Assembly (NCBI GenBank): GCA_039024915.1
Contig: JBCCPK010000005.1
Location: 124,001 to 188,000 of the forward strand
From: Pseudomonadota bacterium
GTDB lineage: Bacteria; Pseudomonadota; Alphaproteobacteria; Rhizobiales; MH13
Length of the DNA stretch: 64,000 bases
Reading direction: 5' to 3'
The translations under genes were made by a program, and so were the position numbers. Shown in pieces: positions 8,718 through 18,112 of the stretch (its first letter is position 1; every line of letters begins with the position of its first letter). The notes below the pieces were generated by a model. It saw only the letters and a program-made list of their open reading frames with translations, ran no database searches and had not been told where the DNA came from.

Positions 8718-9341
8718 ATGGATGAGCTGCGTATTCTGATCATTGATGAGAACGCCATTCGTGCGTCCATCCTGTCAGAAGGTCTTCGAGACGCCGGTTA
8801 TGGCAATGTCACGGTCATTGCAGACACCCGCAACCTGCTCAAACGCATCGTTGAGCTGGACCCGGACGCCATCTTTATTGATCTGGAAAACCCCAGCCGC
8901 GATGTCTTGGAACAAATGTTCGAGGTCTCACGCTTCGTTCAGCGACCGATCGCAATGTTTGTCGATCAATCCGACGACGATACGATCAATCAGGCAGTTG
9001 AGGCCGGGGTTTCCGCCTACATTGTCGATGGCCTCAAAAAGGAGCGCATGAAGCCGATCCTCAACATGACGATCGCACGCTTCAAAGCCTTCAACCGCCT
9101 ACAAGAAGAGCTTGCATCCACCAAAGCGGCACTAGAGGAACGCACAGTCATCGACCAGGCGAAACGTCACCTCATGAAGAACGCCGGACTTTCGGAAGAC
9201 GAAGCCTATGCTCGCCTTCGCAGCACCGCCATGGCTCAGGGCAAGCGCATCGCCCAAATCGCGCAGGCCCTCGTGACATCGATCGAGCTGCTGGAAGTCC
9301 CAGACACACCCAAAGGCGAACAAGGTGAGCGCCGACCATGA
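8718..9341 (+). CDS. nasT: NasT: ANTAR-domain RNA-binding antitermination regulator
   Basis: The positive regulator of nitrate assimilation. It binds two-hairpin leader RNA and prevents termination when not held by NasS. The protein has 207 residues: a receiver-like domain (about 4-120, LRILIIDENAIRASIL, DAIFIDLENP) and a C-terminal ANTAR domain (about 130-190, VIDQAKRHLMKNAGLSEDEA, ARLRSTAMAQGKRIAQIA). The ATG at 8718 puts the receiver in register; a TTG at 8703 adds five residues. Its stop overlaps the nasS start by 4 bp (ATGA), so the two are translationally coupled and the complex can form stoichiometrically. A matching target RNA lies at 10693-10804. Confidence 0.93.
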   Translation: MDELRILIIDENAIRASILSEGLRDAGYGNVTVIADTRNLLKRIVELDPDAIFIDLENPSRDVLEQMFEVSRFVQRPIAMFVDQSDDDTINQAVEAGVSAYIVDGLKKERMKPILNMTIARFKAFNRLQEELASTKAALEERTVIDQAKRHLMKNAGLSEDEAYARLRSTAMAQGKRIAQIAQALVTSIELLEVPDTPKGEQGERRP

Positions 9342-10555
9342 CCCAAGTAACCTTACGCGCTGGCTTTATTCCACTGGTCGACGCTGCTCCGCTTATCGTT
9401 GCGCGCGAAATCGGTGTCGCGCGGGCCCATGATATCGACCTGCAATTGAGCCGATCGACATCTTGGGCAGCAGTACGCGACCGCCTCAGCGTGGGCGATG
9501 TCGATTGCGCCCATATGCTATCGCCCATTGTAATCGCATCCCAGTTGGGCCTGGGCAACGCAAAGGCACCCATGATTGCGCCTGCCGGCCTTTCGATGAA
9601 CGGCAACGCCATCTCCGTTTCAACTGAGCTCTATCAGGAGATGCATGATGTCGGCTGGAGTGCGGACATGGTTCGCAACCCCGCAACGTCGGCAGTCGCC
9701 TTGGCGAAGATTATTCGCAAACGCGCCAGCGCAGGAGAACCCGCGCTTACCTTCGCAAGCGTCTACCCGTTTTCCACGCACAGCTATGAGCTGCGCTACT
9801 GGCTTGCATCAGCCGGAATCAACCCCGATACAGACGTCAACCTGACAATCGTACCGCCACCCCTGATGGTGGACGCCCTGGCCGACGGCCAGATCGACGG
9901 CTCCTGCGTAGGAGCGCCATGGAGCAGCATCAGCTTCGAAGTCGGCCATAGCCATATCGTCGCTTTGAAGGCTGACTTGTGGCGACAGGGACCGGAAAAG
10001 GTTCTCGCAGTGCGCGAGCATTGGGCAGATGAGAACCCACAAACGGTTTCTACACTCGTACAGATGCTCATTCATGCGGCGGCTTGGTGCAGCAATCCGG
10101 ACAACACGGACGAGCTTGCTCAATTATTGAGCGATGAGAAATACCTCGGTATTGACGCTGGAATTATTGGCCGAACGCTGCGCGGACTTATCCTCGGCGT
10201 CGGCGAAGCGCCGGTCGAGAACCACCTGCTTTTCGACCCCCATCGGGCCACCTATCCATGGCGCTCCCAAGCACTGTGGTTTTATGCACAAATGGTGAGG
10301 TGGAGGCAGATTGACCATTCAGAGGTGAACGCCCTCGCCGCGAAAAAAGCTTACAGACCAGACATCTATCGAAAAGCATTCGCGACAATTCCATTGTTGG
10401 GCAGCGCGCTGTTCGGTCCAGCTGAAAATGCTTTGGGAGCTCGGAGCCTGGAGGCTTTGGAGGCCGATACAACCTTGTTTGATCAACGACTTTTCGACCC
10501 AGATGATCTTCCAGGCTACTTCTCCGGCCTCGGTCTGAATGTTTCAGTGACGTGA
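9338..10555 (+). CDS. nasS: NasS: cytoplasmic nitrate/nitrite sensor that controls NasT
   Basis: A soluble relative of the NrtA/CmpA nitrate-binding proteins, 405 residues, with no signal peptide (MTQVTLRAGFIPLVDAAP), so it acts in the cytoplasm. In the NasTS systems of Azotobacter, Paracoccus and Bradyrhizobium, NasS sequesters NasT until nitrate binds. Shared features with NrtA downstream include [20 protein letters not shown] and the C-terminal YPWRSQALWFYAQMVRW / YRPDIYRKA blocks. It follows nasT with a 4-bp overlap and precedes the NasT-responsive leader, the arrangement expected for the sensor. It is clearly a paralogue of NrtA (10869-12284). Confidence 0.92.
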   Translation: MTQVTLRAGFIPLVDAAPLIVAREIGVARAHDIDLQLSRSTSWAAVRDRLSVGDVDCAHMLSPIVIASQLGLGNAKAPMIAPAGLSMNGNAISVSTELYQEMHDVGWSADMVRNPATSAVALAKIIRKRASAGEPALTFASVYPFSTHSYELRYWLASAGINPDTDVNLTIVPPPLMVDALADGQIDGSCVGAPWSSISFEVGHSHIVALKADLWRQGPEKVLAVREHWADENPQTVSTLVQMLIHAAAWCSNPDNTDELAQLLSDEKYLGIDAGIIGRTLRGLILGVGEAPVENHLLFDPHRATYPWRSQALWFYAQMVRWRQIDHSEVNALAAKKAYRPDIYRKAFATIPLLGSALFGPAENALGARSLEALEADTTLFDQRLFDPDDLPGYFSGLGLNVSVT

Positions 10556-10692
10556 TGTCTTTATTCGGCTCACCAGACGTAAGGGAAGTCCTCAGGTGGC
10601 GCATTGCAGCGCACACAAAAGGTGCACTGCGTTGCAGCAAATGATGAATATTTGATCTGTTATCATTCTAATCTAGCTGCCATCGTCTTTCT

Positions 10693-10754
10693 GTCAGCAA
10701 TGGCGCTGACAATCCCGGTCTTTGCAATCCGACCTCGTCGGCAACGTCGCCAAC
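10693..10754 (+). promoter_or_regulatory. NasT (ANTAR) binding leader RNA: two hexaloop hairpins
   Basis: The nrtA leader contains two hairpins whose six-base loops both have A at position 1 and G at position 4, the known hallmark of ANTAR targets. Hairpin P1 (10693-10710) has the stem GTCAGC/GCTGAC and loop AATGGC. Hairpin P2 (10737-10754) has the stem GTCGGC/GCCAAC with one C-A mismatch and loop AACGTC. The linker is 26 nt. P2 overlaps the 5' arm of the intrinsic terminator that starts at 10745, so P2 and the terminator cannot form together. NasT binding should therefore favour read-through into nrtABCD. Confidence 0.8.
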
Positions 10755-10804
10755 CCAACAAGCGCTTCTTTACAGAGCGTAAATGTTGGTTAGCGGCGTT
10801 TTTT
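10745..10804 (+). terminator. Leader terminator controlled by NasT
   Basis: A long stem pairs 10745-10760 with 10784-10798 (outer CGTCGC/GCGGCG with one G-U pair; inner AA/TT and CCAACA/TGTTGG, with a mismatch and a bulged C between). The large loop holds a small inner hairpin (CGCT/AGCG), and six T residues follow at 10799-10804. It lies 64 bp before the nrtA start and overlaps the second NasT hairpin, which fits regulated attenuation. The rest of the nasS-nrtA gap (10556-10692) must contain the promoter, but I found no convincing one. Confidence 0.82.
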
Positions 10805-10868
10805 GCTGTGCGGGATTGGAGTTGCAAGGGACGGATCGCCGGAACCAACTCCAAAAAGGAATTGCGAC

Positions 10869-12284
10869 ATGTCCCCCCTAAACCTTGCATGGCAGGCCAC
10901 GCGCTCGACGTCTCGGGCCGTCGCGTTTGCCAGCCTCATTGGTGCCAGCGCCATCGCTTTAACGGCGCCCGCGCAGGCTGAATTTCTTGATCTTGAAATT
11001 GAAGATCTAACGTTCGGCTTCATCAAGCTGACCGATATGGCGCCGCTCGCGGTGGCTTACGAGCTTGGCTATTTCGAGGACGAAGGTCTGTTCGTCACCT
11101 TGGAAGCGCAAGCCAACTGGAAAGTTTTGCTCGACGGTGTGATCGACGGTCGGCTTCAGGGAGCGCACATGCTCGCCGGGCAGCCACTCGCCGCGACCAT
11201 CGGTTACGGGACCGAGGCACACATTATCACCCCGTTTTCGATGGACTTGAACGGCAACGGGATCACCGTTTCCAACGAGGTATGGGACCTTATGCGTCCG
11301 CATATCCCATCCATGGATGATGGTCGCCCACAACACCCGATTTCAGCCGAAGCGCTCCTACCGGTGATTGAACAGTTCCGCGATGAGGGGCGTCCCTTCA
11401 ATATGGGCATGGTCTTCCCGGTTTCGACGCACAACTACGAGCTGCGTTACTGGCTCGCTGCTGGCGGTGTACACCCGGGTTACTATTCGCCGGAGGACGT
11501 AACCGGCCAAATACAGGCCGATGCCTTTCTTTCCGTGACGCCCCCACCGCAAATGCCCGCTACCCTCGAAGCTGGCACCATCTACGGGTACGCGGTGGGT
11601 GAACCGTGGAACCAGCAAGCCGTGTTCCGCGGCATCGGTGTTCCTGTGATTACCGATTATCAGCTGTGGAAAAACAATCCCGAGAAGGTTTTCGGCATCA
11701 CCGCCGAGTTCGCCGAGGAAAACCCGAACACAACGTTGGCTATCACAAAAGCGCTGATCCGTGCCGCGCAGTGGCTCGACGAAAACGACAATGCCAACCG
11801 TGAGGAAGCCGTCGCTATGCTGTCGATGCCGCAATATGTCGGCGCCGATGAGGAAGTGATCGCGGCCTCCATGACCGGCACCTTCGAGTTCGAAAAAGGC
11901 GATGTTCGGGAAATCCCGGACTTCAACGTCTTCTTCCGGTACTACGCGACCTACCCCTACTATTCGGATGCCGTCTGGTACCTCACGCAAATGCGTCGTT
12001 GGGGTCAGATCGCCGAACAAATGCCGGACAGCTGGTATGATGAGGTTGCTCGGTCGGTCTACCGTCCAGACATCTATCTCGAAGCCGCCCGTATGTTGGT
12101 CGATGAGGGTCTCGTCTCTGAAGAGGACTTCCCTTGGGACACGGACGGTTACCGTGAGCCGACGGACGAGTTCATCGACGGCATCACCTACGACGGACGC
12201 CAGCCCAACGCTTATCTCGAAGCTCTGCCCATCGGCTTGCGCGACGACGAGCGCGTGGTTGGCGCAGATGTTGTGACGAACTGA
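10869..12284 (+). CDS. nrtA: Nitrate ABC transporter substrate-binding protein NrtA
   Basis: The periplasmic nitrate/nitrite-binding component, 471 residues. The ATG at 10869 follows AAGGA and gives a long signal peptide with a hydrophobic core ([15 protein letters not shown]) and cleavage after AQA at about residue 37. The mature part has the NrtA/CmpA core: [48 protein letters not shown] and the C-terminal [23 protein letters not shown] and [13 protein letters not shown] blocks. It begins the transporter operon after the NasT-regulated leader. A short GC stem-loop at 12305-12317 lies between nrtA and nrtB and may protect the nrtA mRNA. Confidence 0.94.
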   Translation: MSPLNLAWQATRSTSRAVAFASLIGASAIALTAPAQAEFLDLEIEDLTFGFIKLTDMAPLAVAYELGYFEDEGLFVTLEAQANWKVLLDGVIDGRLQGAHMLAGQPLAATIGYGTEAHIITPFSMDLNGNGITVSNEVWDLMRPHIPSMDDGRPQHPISAEALLPVIEQFRDEGRPFNMGMVFPVSTHNYELRYWLAAGGVHPGYYSPEDVTGQIQADAFLSVTPPPQMPATLEAGTIYGYAVGEPWNQQAVFRGIGVPVITDYQLWKNNPEKVFGITAEFAEENPNTTLAITKALIRAAQWLDENDNANREEAVAMLSMPQYVGADEEVIAASMTGTFEFEKGDVREIPDFNVFFRYYATYPYYSDAVWYLTQMRRWGQIAEQMPDSWYDEVARSVYRPDIYLEAARMLVDEGLVSEEDFPWDTDGYREPTDEFIDGITYDGRQPNAYLEALPIGLRDDERVVGADVVTN

Positions 12285-12385
12285 TCACGGCACCTTTCTT
12301 CGGTGGGGCGCGGCCCCGTTCGCGCTCCACACACTTTGATCCAAATCCCGCCACTCCCCCTTTCCCTTCCCGAGGACGTGAGACC

Positions 12386-13477
12386 ATGACCACCGCTTCA
12401 GAATTTGACGCTGCAACAGATGATGCGGCGGTCCGCGAGGCCAAAAAAGAGGCTCGCTTCGCTGCCATCACCAAAGCCGGTGGCTATCTCAATATTCTTG
12501 GTCTTGGCTGGCTTGTGCCGATCCTCAAGATCGCCGCTGGTGACAGCCCCAAATATCAGATGCGCGAGCTTTGGCAGCTGCTGGTTGTGCCACTTATCGG
12601 CATCGGCTTGTTCCTTGCCGCCTGGGCCACCCTTGCGCCGCAGGTCCAGACCTCACTTGGCGCCATCCCCGGTCCTGCGCAGGTCTGGGACGAGGCGGTC
12701 GGGCTGCACGAGAGCTATCTGGCCCAGAAAGAGCGCGCGGCAGCCTTTTACGAGCGCCAGGAAGCACGCAATGCCGAGCTGATCGCGGCCGGTCGCGAGG
12801 ACCGTGTCCGCGAGCGGCAGTACACCGGCCAAGCCACGTACTATGACCAGATTTTTACCTCCCTGTGGACCGTTACCGTAGGCTTCCTCTTAGCAACGGT
12901 GATCGCGGTGCCGTTGGGGATCGCGTCTGGCCTATCGCGTACCGTCAATGGCGCGATCAACCCGCTTATTCAGATTTTCAAACCAGTCTCACCGCTGGCT
13001 TGGTTGCCGATCGTAACCATGGTGGTCTCCGCAACCTACATCAATGTCGTTGAGCCGCTTCCAAAGTCACTGGTGATCTCCGCCATCACCGTGACGTTGT
13101 GCTCGCTCTGGCCGACACTCATCAACACCGCCCTAGGCGTTTCCTCGGTCGATAAGGACCTGATGAATGTTGGTCGCGTGCTCCAGCTACCGACGTGGAA
13201 AACCGTCACCAAACTGGTTCTGCCGTCCGCCCTGCCGCTCATATTCACCGGTCTGCGCCTGTCACTTGGTGTGGGCTGGATGGTGCTGATTGCCGCCGAG
13301 ATGCTCTCGCAGAACCCTGGCCTGGGCAAATTCGTCTGGGATGAGTTCCAGAACGGGTCCTCCTCCTCCCTCGCAAAGATCATCGTCGCGGTCCTCACCA
13401 TCGGCATCATCGGCTTCCTTCTGGACCGTGTGATGTATGCCCTTCAGGCCGCCTTCACCTTCTCCAGCCAACGCTAG
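12386..13477 (+). CDS. nrtB: Nitrate ABC transporter permease NrtB
   Basis: The inner-membrane permease for nitrate/nitrite, 363 residues. It is longer than SsuC/TauC-type relatives because of a hydrophilic N-terminal tail (about residues 1-65) and a charged insert (about 110-150, rich in Glu and Arg) before the permease core. The core contains GLRLSLGVGWMVLIAAEML and LGKFVWDEFQNGSSSSLAKI, and the EAA-type loop LMNVGRVLQLPTWKTVTKLVLPSA would contact the ATPase. The start follows a GAGG-type site. It sits between nrtA and the double-ATPase gene with short gaps, so one operon is likely. Confidence 0.93.
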   Translation: MTTASEFDAATDDAAVREAKKEARFAAITKAGGYLNILGLGWLVPILKIAAGDSPKYQMRELWQLLVVPLIGIGLFLAAWATLAPQVQTSLGAIPGPAQVWDEAVGLHESYLAQKERAAAFYERQEARNAELIAAGREDRVRERQYTGQATYYDQIFTSLWTVTVGFLLATVIAVPLGIASGLSRTVNGAINPLIQIFKPVSPLAWLPIVTMVVSATYINVVEPLPKSLVISAITVTLCSLWPTLINTALGVSSVDKDLMNVGRVLQLPTWKTVTKLVLPSALPLIFTGLRLSLGVGWMVLIAAEMLSQNPGLGKFVWDEFQNGSSSSLAKIIVAVLTIGIIGFLLDRVMYALQAAFTFSSQR

Positions 13478-13501
13478 TTTCGGCAGACAGGGATAAAGAA
13501 A

Positions 13502-15277
13502 ATGAGTTTTCTCAGTCTCAAGAACGTCTCCAAGACCTACCGCACGGCGGCGGAGACCACAGAGGTCCTCAGGGACATCAACCTGGAAGTTGAGGAGCGG
13601 GAATTCGTTGCCATCGTTGGCTTCTCCGGCTCCGGCAAGACCACACTGATCTCGCTGATCGCAGGTCTTGTCCAGGCCGATAGCGGTGAGATCACGCTCA
13701 AGGGCGCTCCGATTACCGGGCCGTCCCCCGATCGCGGCGTGGTGTTCCAGAACTACTCCCTGATGCCTTGGCTCACGGTCGAGGGCAACATTGCACTGGC
13801 CGTCGATGAGGTCTTCAAGGACGAGGACACCAAGACCCGGGCGATCCGCGTGTCGGACGCCATCGATATGGTTGGCCTGTCCCACGCGGTGGACCGCCGA
13901 CCGGCAGAATTGTCGGGCGGGATGCGTCAGCGCGTGGCAGTGGCCCGCGCCTTGGCCATGAGCCCGGATATGCTGCTACTCGATGAGCCGCTTTCCGCGC
14001 TTGACGCACTAACGCGCGCCAAGCTGCAGGATGAGATCGAAGCGATCTGGGAGAACGACCAGAAAACCGTCATTCTCATCACCAATGACGTCGATGAAGC
14101 CGTGCTTTTGGCCGATCGCATCATACCCCTTAACCCGGGACCGGGTGCCACGTTCGGCCCCGAGTTCAAAGTCGACATCCCCCGTCCGCGGGACAGGGTC
14201 GCGATGAACTCGGACGAGCGCGCGATCCATTTGCGTGCGGAGGTCACAAACTACCTGCTCGAAGTCGGCGCGGAGCGCGGTGCTGCGGTCGATGCAGACA
14301 TCAAACTACCCGACATTGTCCCGATCGATCTATTTAAAGGCAAAAAGCTGTCCGGAACGGACCCTGAACTGCCCAAAGCATACACGGACGCGGCGCAATC
14401 AAGCACCGACAAAAAGTACCTCGAGTTCGTCAACCTCAAAAAGATTTACCCGACGCCGAAGGGCCCGCTGACAGTTGTCGACGGATTTGAGACGCGTATC
14501 GATAAGGGTGAGTTCATCACCTTGATCGGTCACTCGGGCTGCGGGAAATCGACCGTTCTGTCGATGGTTGCCGGACTGAACGAGATCTCCGACGGTGGCA
14601 TCGTTCTTGACAATCGGGAGATCGATGTTGCCGGCCCGGATCGTGCCGTGGTGTTCCAGGCTCCATCCTTGATGCCTTGGATGACAGCCTACGAAAACGT
14701 CTCGCTAGGCGTAGATCGGGTCTACCCGAACGCATCCGACAGCGAGCGCCGGGACATCTGCGAATACTATCTTTCTCGCGTTGGCCTTGGTGACGCGATG
14801 AAGAAGATGGCCTCCGATCTCTCCAACGGCATGAAGCAGCGTGTCGGCATTGCGCGGGCATTCGCTCTATCGCCAAAACTCCTTCTGCTCGATGAGCCCT
14901 TTGGGATGCTGGATTCGCTGACCCGATGGGAGCTGCAGGAAGTCCTCATGGACGTCTGGAAGCGCACGCAGGTCACCGCCATCTGCGTGACCCACGACGT
15001 TGATGAGGCCATCCTGCTTGCCGACAAATGTGTGATGATGACCAACGGGCCGAACGCGCGCATCGGCAACATCATGGAAGTAGACTTGCCGCGTCCGCGC
15101 TCACGCAAGGCTTTGTTGGAGCATCCAGACTACTACCGCTACCGCCAGGAACTTCTCGACTTCCTCGAAGCCTATGAAGGCGGTGCGACCCCAGACCCAG
15201 CCGTTCTTGAAGCGATCAAAGCCAAGTCTGCTAAAACCGCTGAAAAGAACGCCGAAACGCTTCAGGCTGCGGAGTAG
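13502..15277 (+). CDS. Fused double ATP-binding protein of the nitrate transporter (NrtC-NrtD type)
   Basis: A cytoplasmic ATPase with two complete ABC domains in one 591-residue chain. Domain 1 is about residues 1-260 and domain 2 about 305-560. Domain 1: Walker [10 protein letters not shown], signature LSGGMRQR, Walker [13 protein letters not shown], but the switch reads ITNDVDEA, with Asn for the usual His. Domain 2: Walker [10 protein letters not shown], signature LSNGMKQR, Walker [13 protein letters not shown] and an intact switch VTHDVDEA. Each composite site uses the Walker/switch parts of one domain and the signature of the other. So site 1 (domain 1 plus LSNGM) is degenerate and site 2 (domain 2 plus LSGGM) is canonical. 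Cyanobacteria instead use separate NrtC (ATPase plus NrtA-like domain) and NrtD. Confidence 0.92.
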   Translation: MSFLSLKNVSKTYRTAAETTEVLRDINLEVEEREFVAIVGFSGSGKTTLISLIAGLVQADSGEITLKGAPITGPSPDRGVVFQNYSLMPWLTVEGNIALAVDEVFKDEDTKTRAIRVSDAIDMVGLSHAVDRRPAELSGGMRQRVAVARALAMSPDMLLLDEPLSALDALTRAKLQDEIEAIWENDQKTVILITNDVDEAVLLADRIIPLNPGPGATFGPEFKVDIPRPRDRVAMNSDERAIHLRAEVTNYLLEVGAERGAAVDADIKLPDIVPIDLFKGKKLSGTDPELPKAYTDAAQSSTDKKYLEFVNLKKIYPTPKGPLTVVDGFETRIDKGEFITLIGHSGCGKSTVLSMVAGLNEISDGGIVLDNREIDVAGPDRAVVFQAPSLMPWMTAYENVSLGVDRVYPNASDSERRDICEYYLSRVGLGDAMKKMASDLSNGMKQRVGIARAFALSPKLLLLDEPFGMLDSLTRWELQEVLMDVWKRTQVTAICVTHDVDEAILLADKCVMMTNGPNARIGNIMEVDLPRPRSRKALLEHPDYYRYRQELLDFLEAYEGGATPDPAVLEAIKAKSAKTAEKNAETLQAAE

Positions 15278-15282
15278 GATCG

Positions 15283-17748
15283 ATGAACAAGCAAAGACTT
15301 GTTGTCATCGGCAACGGAATGGCGCCCGGTCGTGCGCTTGAGCACGTGCTCGAACACGCCGCCGATGCATTCGACATCACGATCTTCAACGCCGAGCCGC
15401 GCGTCAATTACGATCGGATCATGCTTTCGCCCGTCCTCTCGGGCGAGAAGGCTTATGAAGATATCATCATTCATGGCGATGAATGGTACGCCGAGCACGG
15501 CGTCACTCTGCACAAGGGACAAAAGGTAACCAAGCTTGACCGGTCAACCAAAACGGTCACGTCGAATAAAGGTGTTTCTGCCAGCTATGACAAACTGATC
15601 ATTGCAACCGGCTCCAACCCCTTCATCATCCCTGTGCCCGGCCACGATCAGCCCGGCGTCATCACCTACCGCGATCTCGACGATGTCGACGCCATGTTGG
15701 CCGCTGCCGACAAGGGTGCGAGAGCTGTGGTCATTGGCGGCGGTCTCCTGGGGCTCGAAGCTGCCGCAGGGTTAAAGATGCGCGGCATAGACGTGTCGGT
15801 GGTACACCTCATGCCGACGCTTATGGAACGCCAACTCGACGCATCTGCGGGTTACCTCCTGCAAAGCGAGCTTGAGCGACGGGGCATCGCGATCCACTGC
15901 GGTGCCAACACCAAACGCATCCTTGGCGACGGCGCTGTGGAAGGGATCGAGCTGGAGAACGGCACGATTATTCCGTGCGAACTCGTCGTGATGGCTGTCG
16001 GTATACGGCCGAATGCGAGCCTCGCAAAAGAAGCTGGTCTTGAAACCAACCGCGGTATCTTGACCGATAGCCTCATGCGCACCTCAGACCCCGATATCTA
16101 TTCGGTCGGAGAATGCGCTGAGGTTGGCGGGATGTGTTACGGGCTCGTCGCGCCGCTTTACGATCAGGCCAGAGTAGCCGGGCTGCATATCGCCGGGCAG
16201 ATAACAGAGCCCTACAAACACTCCGATACCGCAACGAGGCTCAAGGTTACCGGCATCAACCTGTTTTCGGCCGGTGACTTTGCCGAGGGAGATGATCGCG
16301 AGGAGATTGTTCTGCGCGATGCACAAGCGGGCATCTACAAGCGGCTTGTTATCAAAGACAATGCCATCATCGGCGTCGTTTTGTATGGCGAAGTTGCCGA
16401 CGGCGCATGGTTCTTTCAGATGATGAAGGACGCAACCGACATATCGGAGATGCGCGAAACCCTTATATTCGGTCAGGCCTATCAGGGGGGCGAACCCCTG
16501 GACCCTATGGCGGCCGTTGCAGCCTTGCCAGATGATGCGGAAATCTGCGGCTGCAACGGCGTTTGCAAGGGCACCATCACTGGCGCCATCACCGACAAGG
16601 GCCTGACTTCGCTCGATGAGGTGCGCGCCCACACCAAGGCGTCTGCATCGTGCGGCACCTGCACGGGTCTCGTTGAAAGCCTGATGGCTCACACACTGGG
16701 AGACGCGTACAACCCAGCAGCCGTCCAACCAATGTGCGGCTGCACCGATCTTGGCCACGCTGATGTCCGGCGCCTCATCAAGGCAAAAGGTCTCAAAACC
16801 ATTCCCGCAGTTATGCAGGAACTGGAGTGGAAGACGTCCTGCGGCTGCGCGAAATGCCGACCTGCACTCAACTACTACCTCGTGTGCGACTGGCCCGATG
16901 AGTATGCCGACGATTACCAGTCGCGCTTCATCAACGAACGGGCCCACGCCAATATTCAGAAGGACGGCACCTATTCCGTTGTTCCCAGAATGTGGGGGGG
17001 ACAGACGTCCTCCAAAGAGCTGCGCGCCATCGCCGATGTGGTCGACAAGTTCGACATCCCGACCGTCAAGGTGACCGGTGGTCAGCGCATCGACATGCTG
17101 GGCATCAAGAAGGAAGACCTCCCGGCAGTCTGGTCCGATCTGGGCAAGGCTGGCTTCGTTTCCGGGCACGCCTACGCCAAGGGCCTGCGCACCGTAAAGA
17201 CCTGTGTGGGCACCGACTGGTGTCGCTTCGGCACGCAGGATTCCACGGGTCTGGGCGTCCGTATCGAGAAATTCATGTGGGGTTCCTGGACGCCGGCGAA
17301 GGTCAAGATGGCGGTCTCAGGCTGCCCCCGAAATTGCGCGGAAGCCACTTGCAAGGATGTTGGGGTGGTCTGCGTCGACTCCGGCTATGAAATCCACTTC
17401 GCGGGGGCGGCAGGCCTCGACATTAAGGGTACCGAGGTTCTGGGACTCGTCAAAACCGAAGACGAAGCCCTCGAACATATTGTTGCGGTCACGCAGATGT
17501 ACCGTGAACAGGGCCACTATCTTGAGCGGATCTACAAATGGGCCAAACGCATCGGCTATGACGAGGTGCGCCGCCAGATTATGGACGATCCGGACAAGCG
17601 GAAAGCCTATTACGATCGCTTCGTCTTCTCGCAGCGGTTCGCGCAGGTCGATCCATGGAAGGAACGGGTCGATGCCGAGCCTCAGGCGGACATCTTCGCC
17701 GAGTACAGACCGATGGCGGACCTTACACTTCTGGAGGCAGCGCAATGA
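15283..17748 (+). CDS. nirB: Assimilatory NAD(P)H nitrite reductase, large subunit
   Basis: Reduces nitrite to ammonium in the cytoplasm, 821 residues. Order of parts: FAD fold (GNGMAPG near residue 7), NAD fold (VVIGGGLLGLEAAAG near 149), BFD-type [2Fe-2S] region (CGCNGVCKGTI near 421, with a second Cys cluster CGCTDLGHADV and CGCAKCRP near 486-530), nitrite/sulfite reductase ferredoxin-like half-domain, then the siroheme/[4Fe-4S] motif (TCVGTDWC near 638 and GCPRNCAEATC near 679). All cluster cysteines are present. It starts 5 bp after nrtCD and overlaps nirD by 4 bp. In Paracoccus the equivalent NasB also feeds electrons to the nitrate reductase; the same is likely here. Confidence 0.95.
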   Translation: MNKQRLVVIGNGMAPGRALEHVLEHAADAFDITIFNAEPRVNYDRIMLSPVLSGEKAYEDIIIHGDEWYAEHGVTLHKGQKVTKLDRSTKTVTSNKGVSASYDKLIIATGSNPFIIPVPGHDQPGVITYRDLDDVDAMLAAADKGARAVVIGGGLLGLEAAAGLKMRGIDVSVVHLMPTLMERQLDASAGYLLQSELERRGIAIHCGANTKRILGDGAVEGIELENGTIIPCELVVMAVGIRPNASLAKEAGLETNRGILTDSLMRTSDPDIYSVGECAEVGGMCYGLVAPLYDQARVAGLHIAGQITEPYKHSDTATRLKVTGINLFSAGDFAEGDDREEIVLRDAQAGIYKRLVIKDNAIIGVVLYGEVADGAWFFQMMKDATDISEMRETLIFGQAYQGGEPLDPMAAVAALPDDAEICGCNGVCKGTITGAITDKGLTSLDEVRAHTKASASCGTCTGLVESLMAHTLGDAYNPAAVQPMCGCTDLGHADVRRLIKAKGLKTIPAVMQELEWKTSCGCAKCRPALNYYLVCDWPDEYADDYQSRFINERAHANIQKDGTYSVVPRMWGGQTSSKELRAIADVVDKFDIPTVKVTGGQRIDMLGIKKEDLPAVWSDLGKAGFVSGHAYAKGLRTVKTCVGTDWCRFGTQDSTGLGVRIEKFMWGSWTPAKVKMAVSGCPRNCAEATCKDVGVVCVDSGYEIHFAGAAGLDIKGTEVLGLVKTEDEALEHIVAVTQMYREQGHYLERIYKWAKRIGYDEVRRQIMDDPDKRKAYYDRFVFSQRFAQVDPWKERVDAEPQADIFAEYRPMADLTLLEAAQ

Positions 17749-18107
17749 ACGTTCACGTCTCATCGGTTCAATGGATCGCAATCGGTAACCTATCAGACAT
17801 TCCGGTACGCGGTGCCCGCTGCGTGGTCACGCCGTTGGGCAAGATTGGTATTTTTCGCACCGCCAGCGACACGGTTTTTGCGATCGAAGATCATTGCCCT
17901 CACAAGGGCGGCCCCCTGACCCAGGGCATCGTTCATGGGCGATCGGTTACCTGCCCGCTGCATAACTGGGTCATCGACCTCGAAACCGGTCAGGCGCAAG
18001 GCGCAGATGAAGGGTCGGTCGAGACACTACCGATCCGCGTCACCGATGGCGACGTGATCGAACTGGGCCTTGAACCCGCAACGCTTGCTGCGGTGGCGGA
18101 CGGGTAA
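17745..18107 (+). CDS. nirD: Nitrite reductase small subunit, Rieske-type (NirD/NasG)
   Basis: A 120-residue Rieske [2Fe-2S] protein. The ligands are C51 and H53 in DHCPHKGGPL and C70 and H73 in TCPLHNW, so the cluster should be functional; some NirD proteins lack these residues. The ATG at 17745 overlaps the nirB stop (ATGA). By analogy to Paracoccus NasG it probably shuttles electrons from NirB to both the nitrite and the nitrate reductase. Gene order nirB-nirD-nasA matches nasB-nasG-nasC if the Paracoccus transporter gene is left out. Confidence 0.92.
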   Translation: MNVHVSSVQWIAIGNLSDIPVRGARCVVTPLGKIGIFRTASDTVFAIEDHCPHKGGPLTQGIVHGRSVTCPLHNWVIDLETGQAQGADEGSVETLPIRVTDGDVIELGLEPATLAAVADG

Positions 18108-18112
18108 CCCCG

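Noticed and set aside
10586-10640. Possible sigma-54 promoter upstream of nrtA (GGTGGCGCATTGC and GGTGCACTGCGTTGC)
   Set aside because: GG-GC spacing is 9 or 11, not 10, so the strict sigma-54 spacing is not met, unlike the site before nasT.
10722-10744. Alternative hairpin CCGAC-CTC-GTCGG in the nrtA leader
   Set aside because: It can form, but its loop lacks the A1/G4 hexaloop; the hairpin at 10737-10754 fits the ANTAR rule and overlaps the terminator as expected. The alternative may still compete.
16084-17169. Long antisense open frame (361 codons) inside nirB
   Set aside because: NirB motifs are complete on the plus strand; the antisense frame is a shadow produced by GC-rich third positions.
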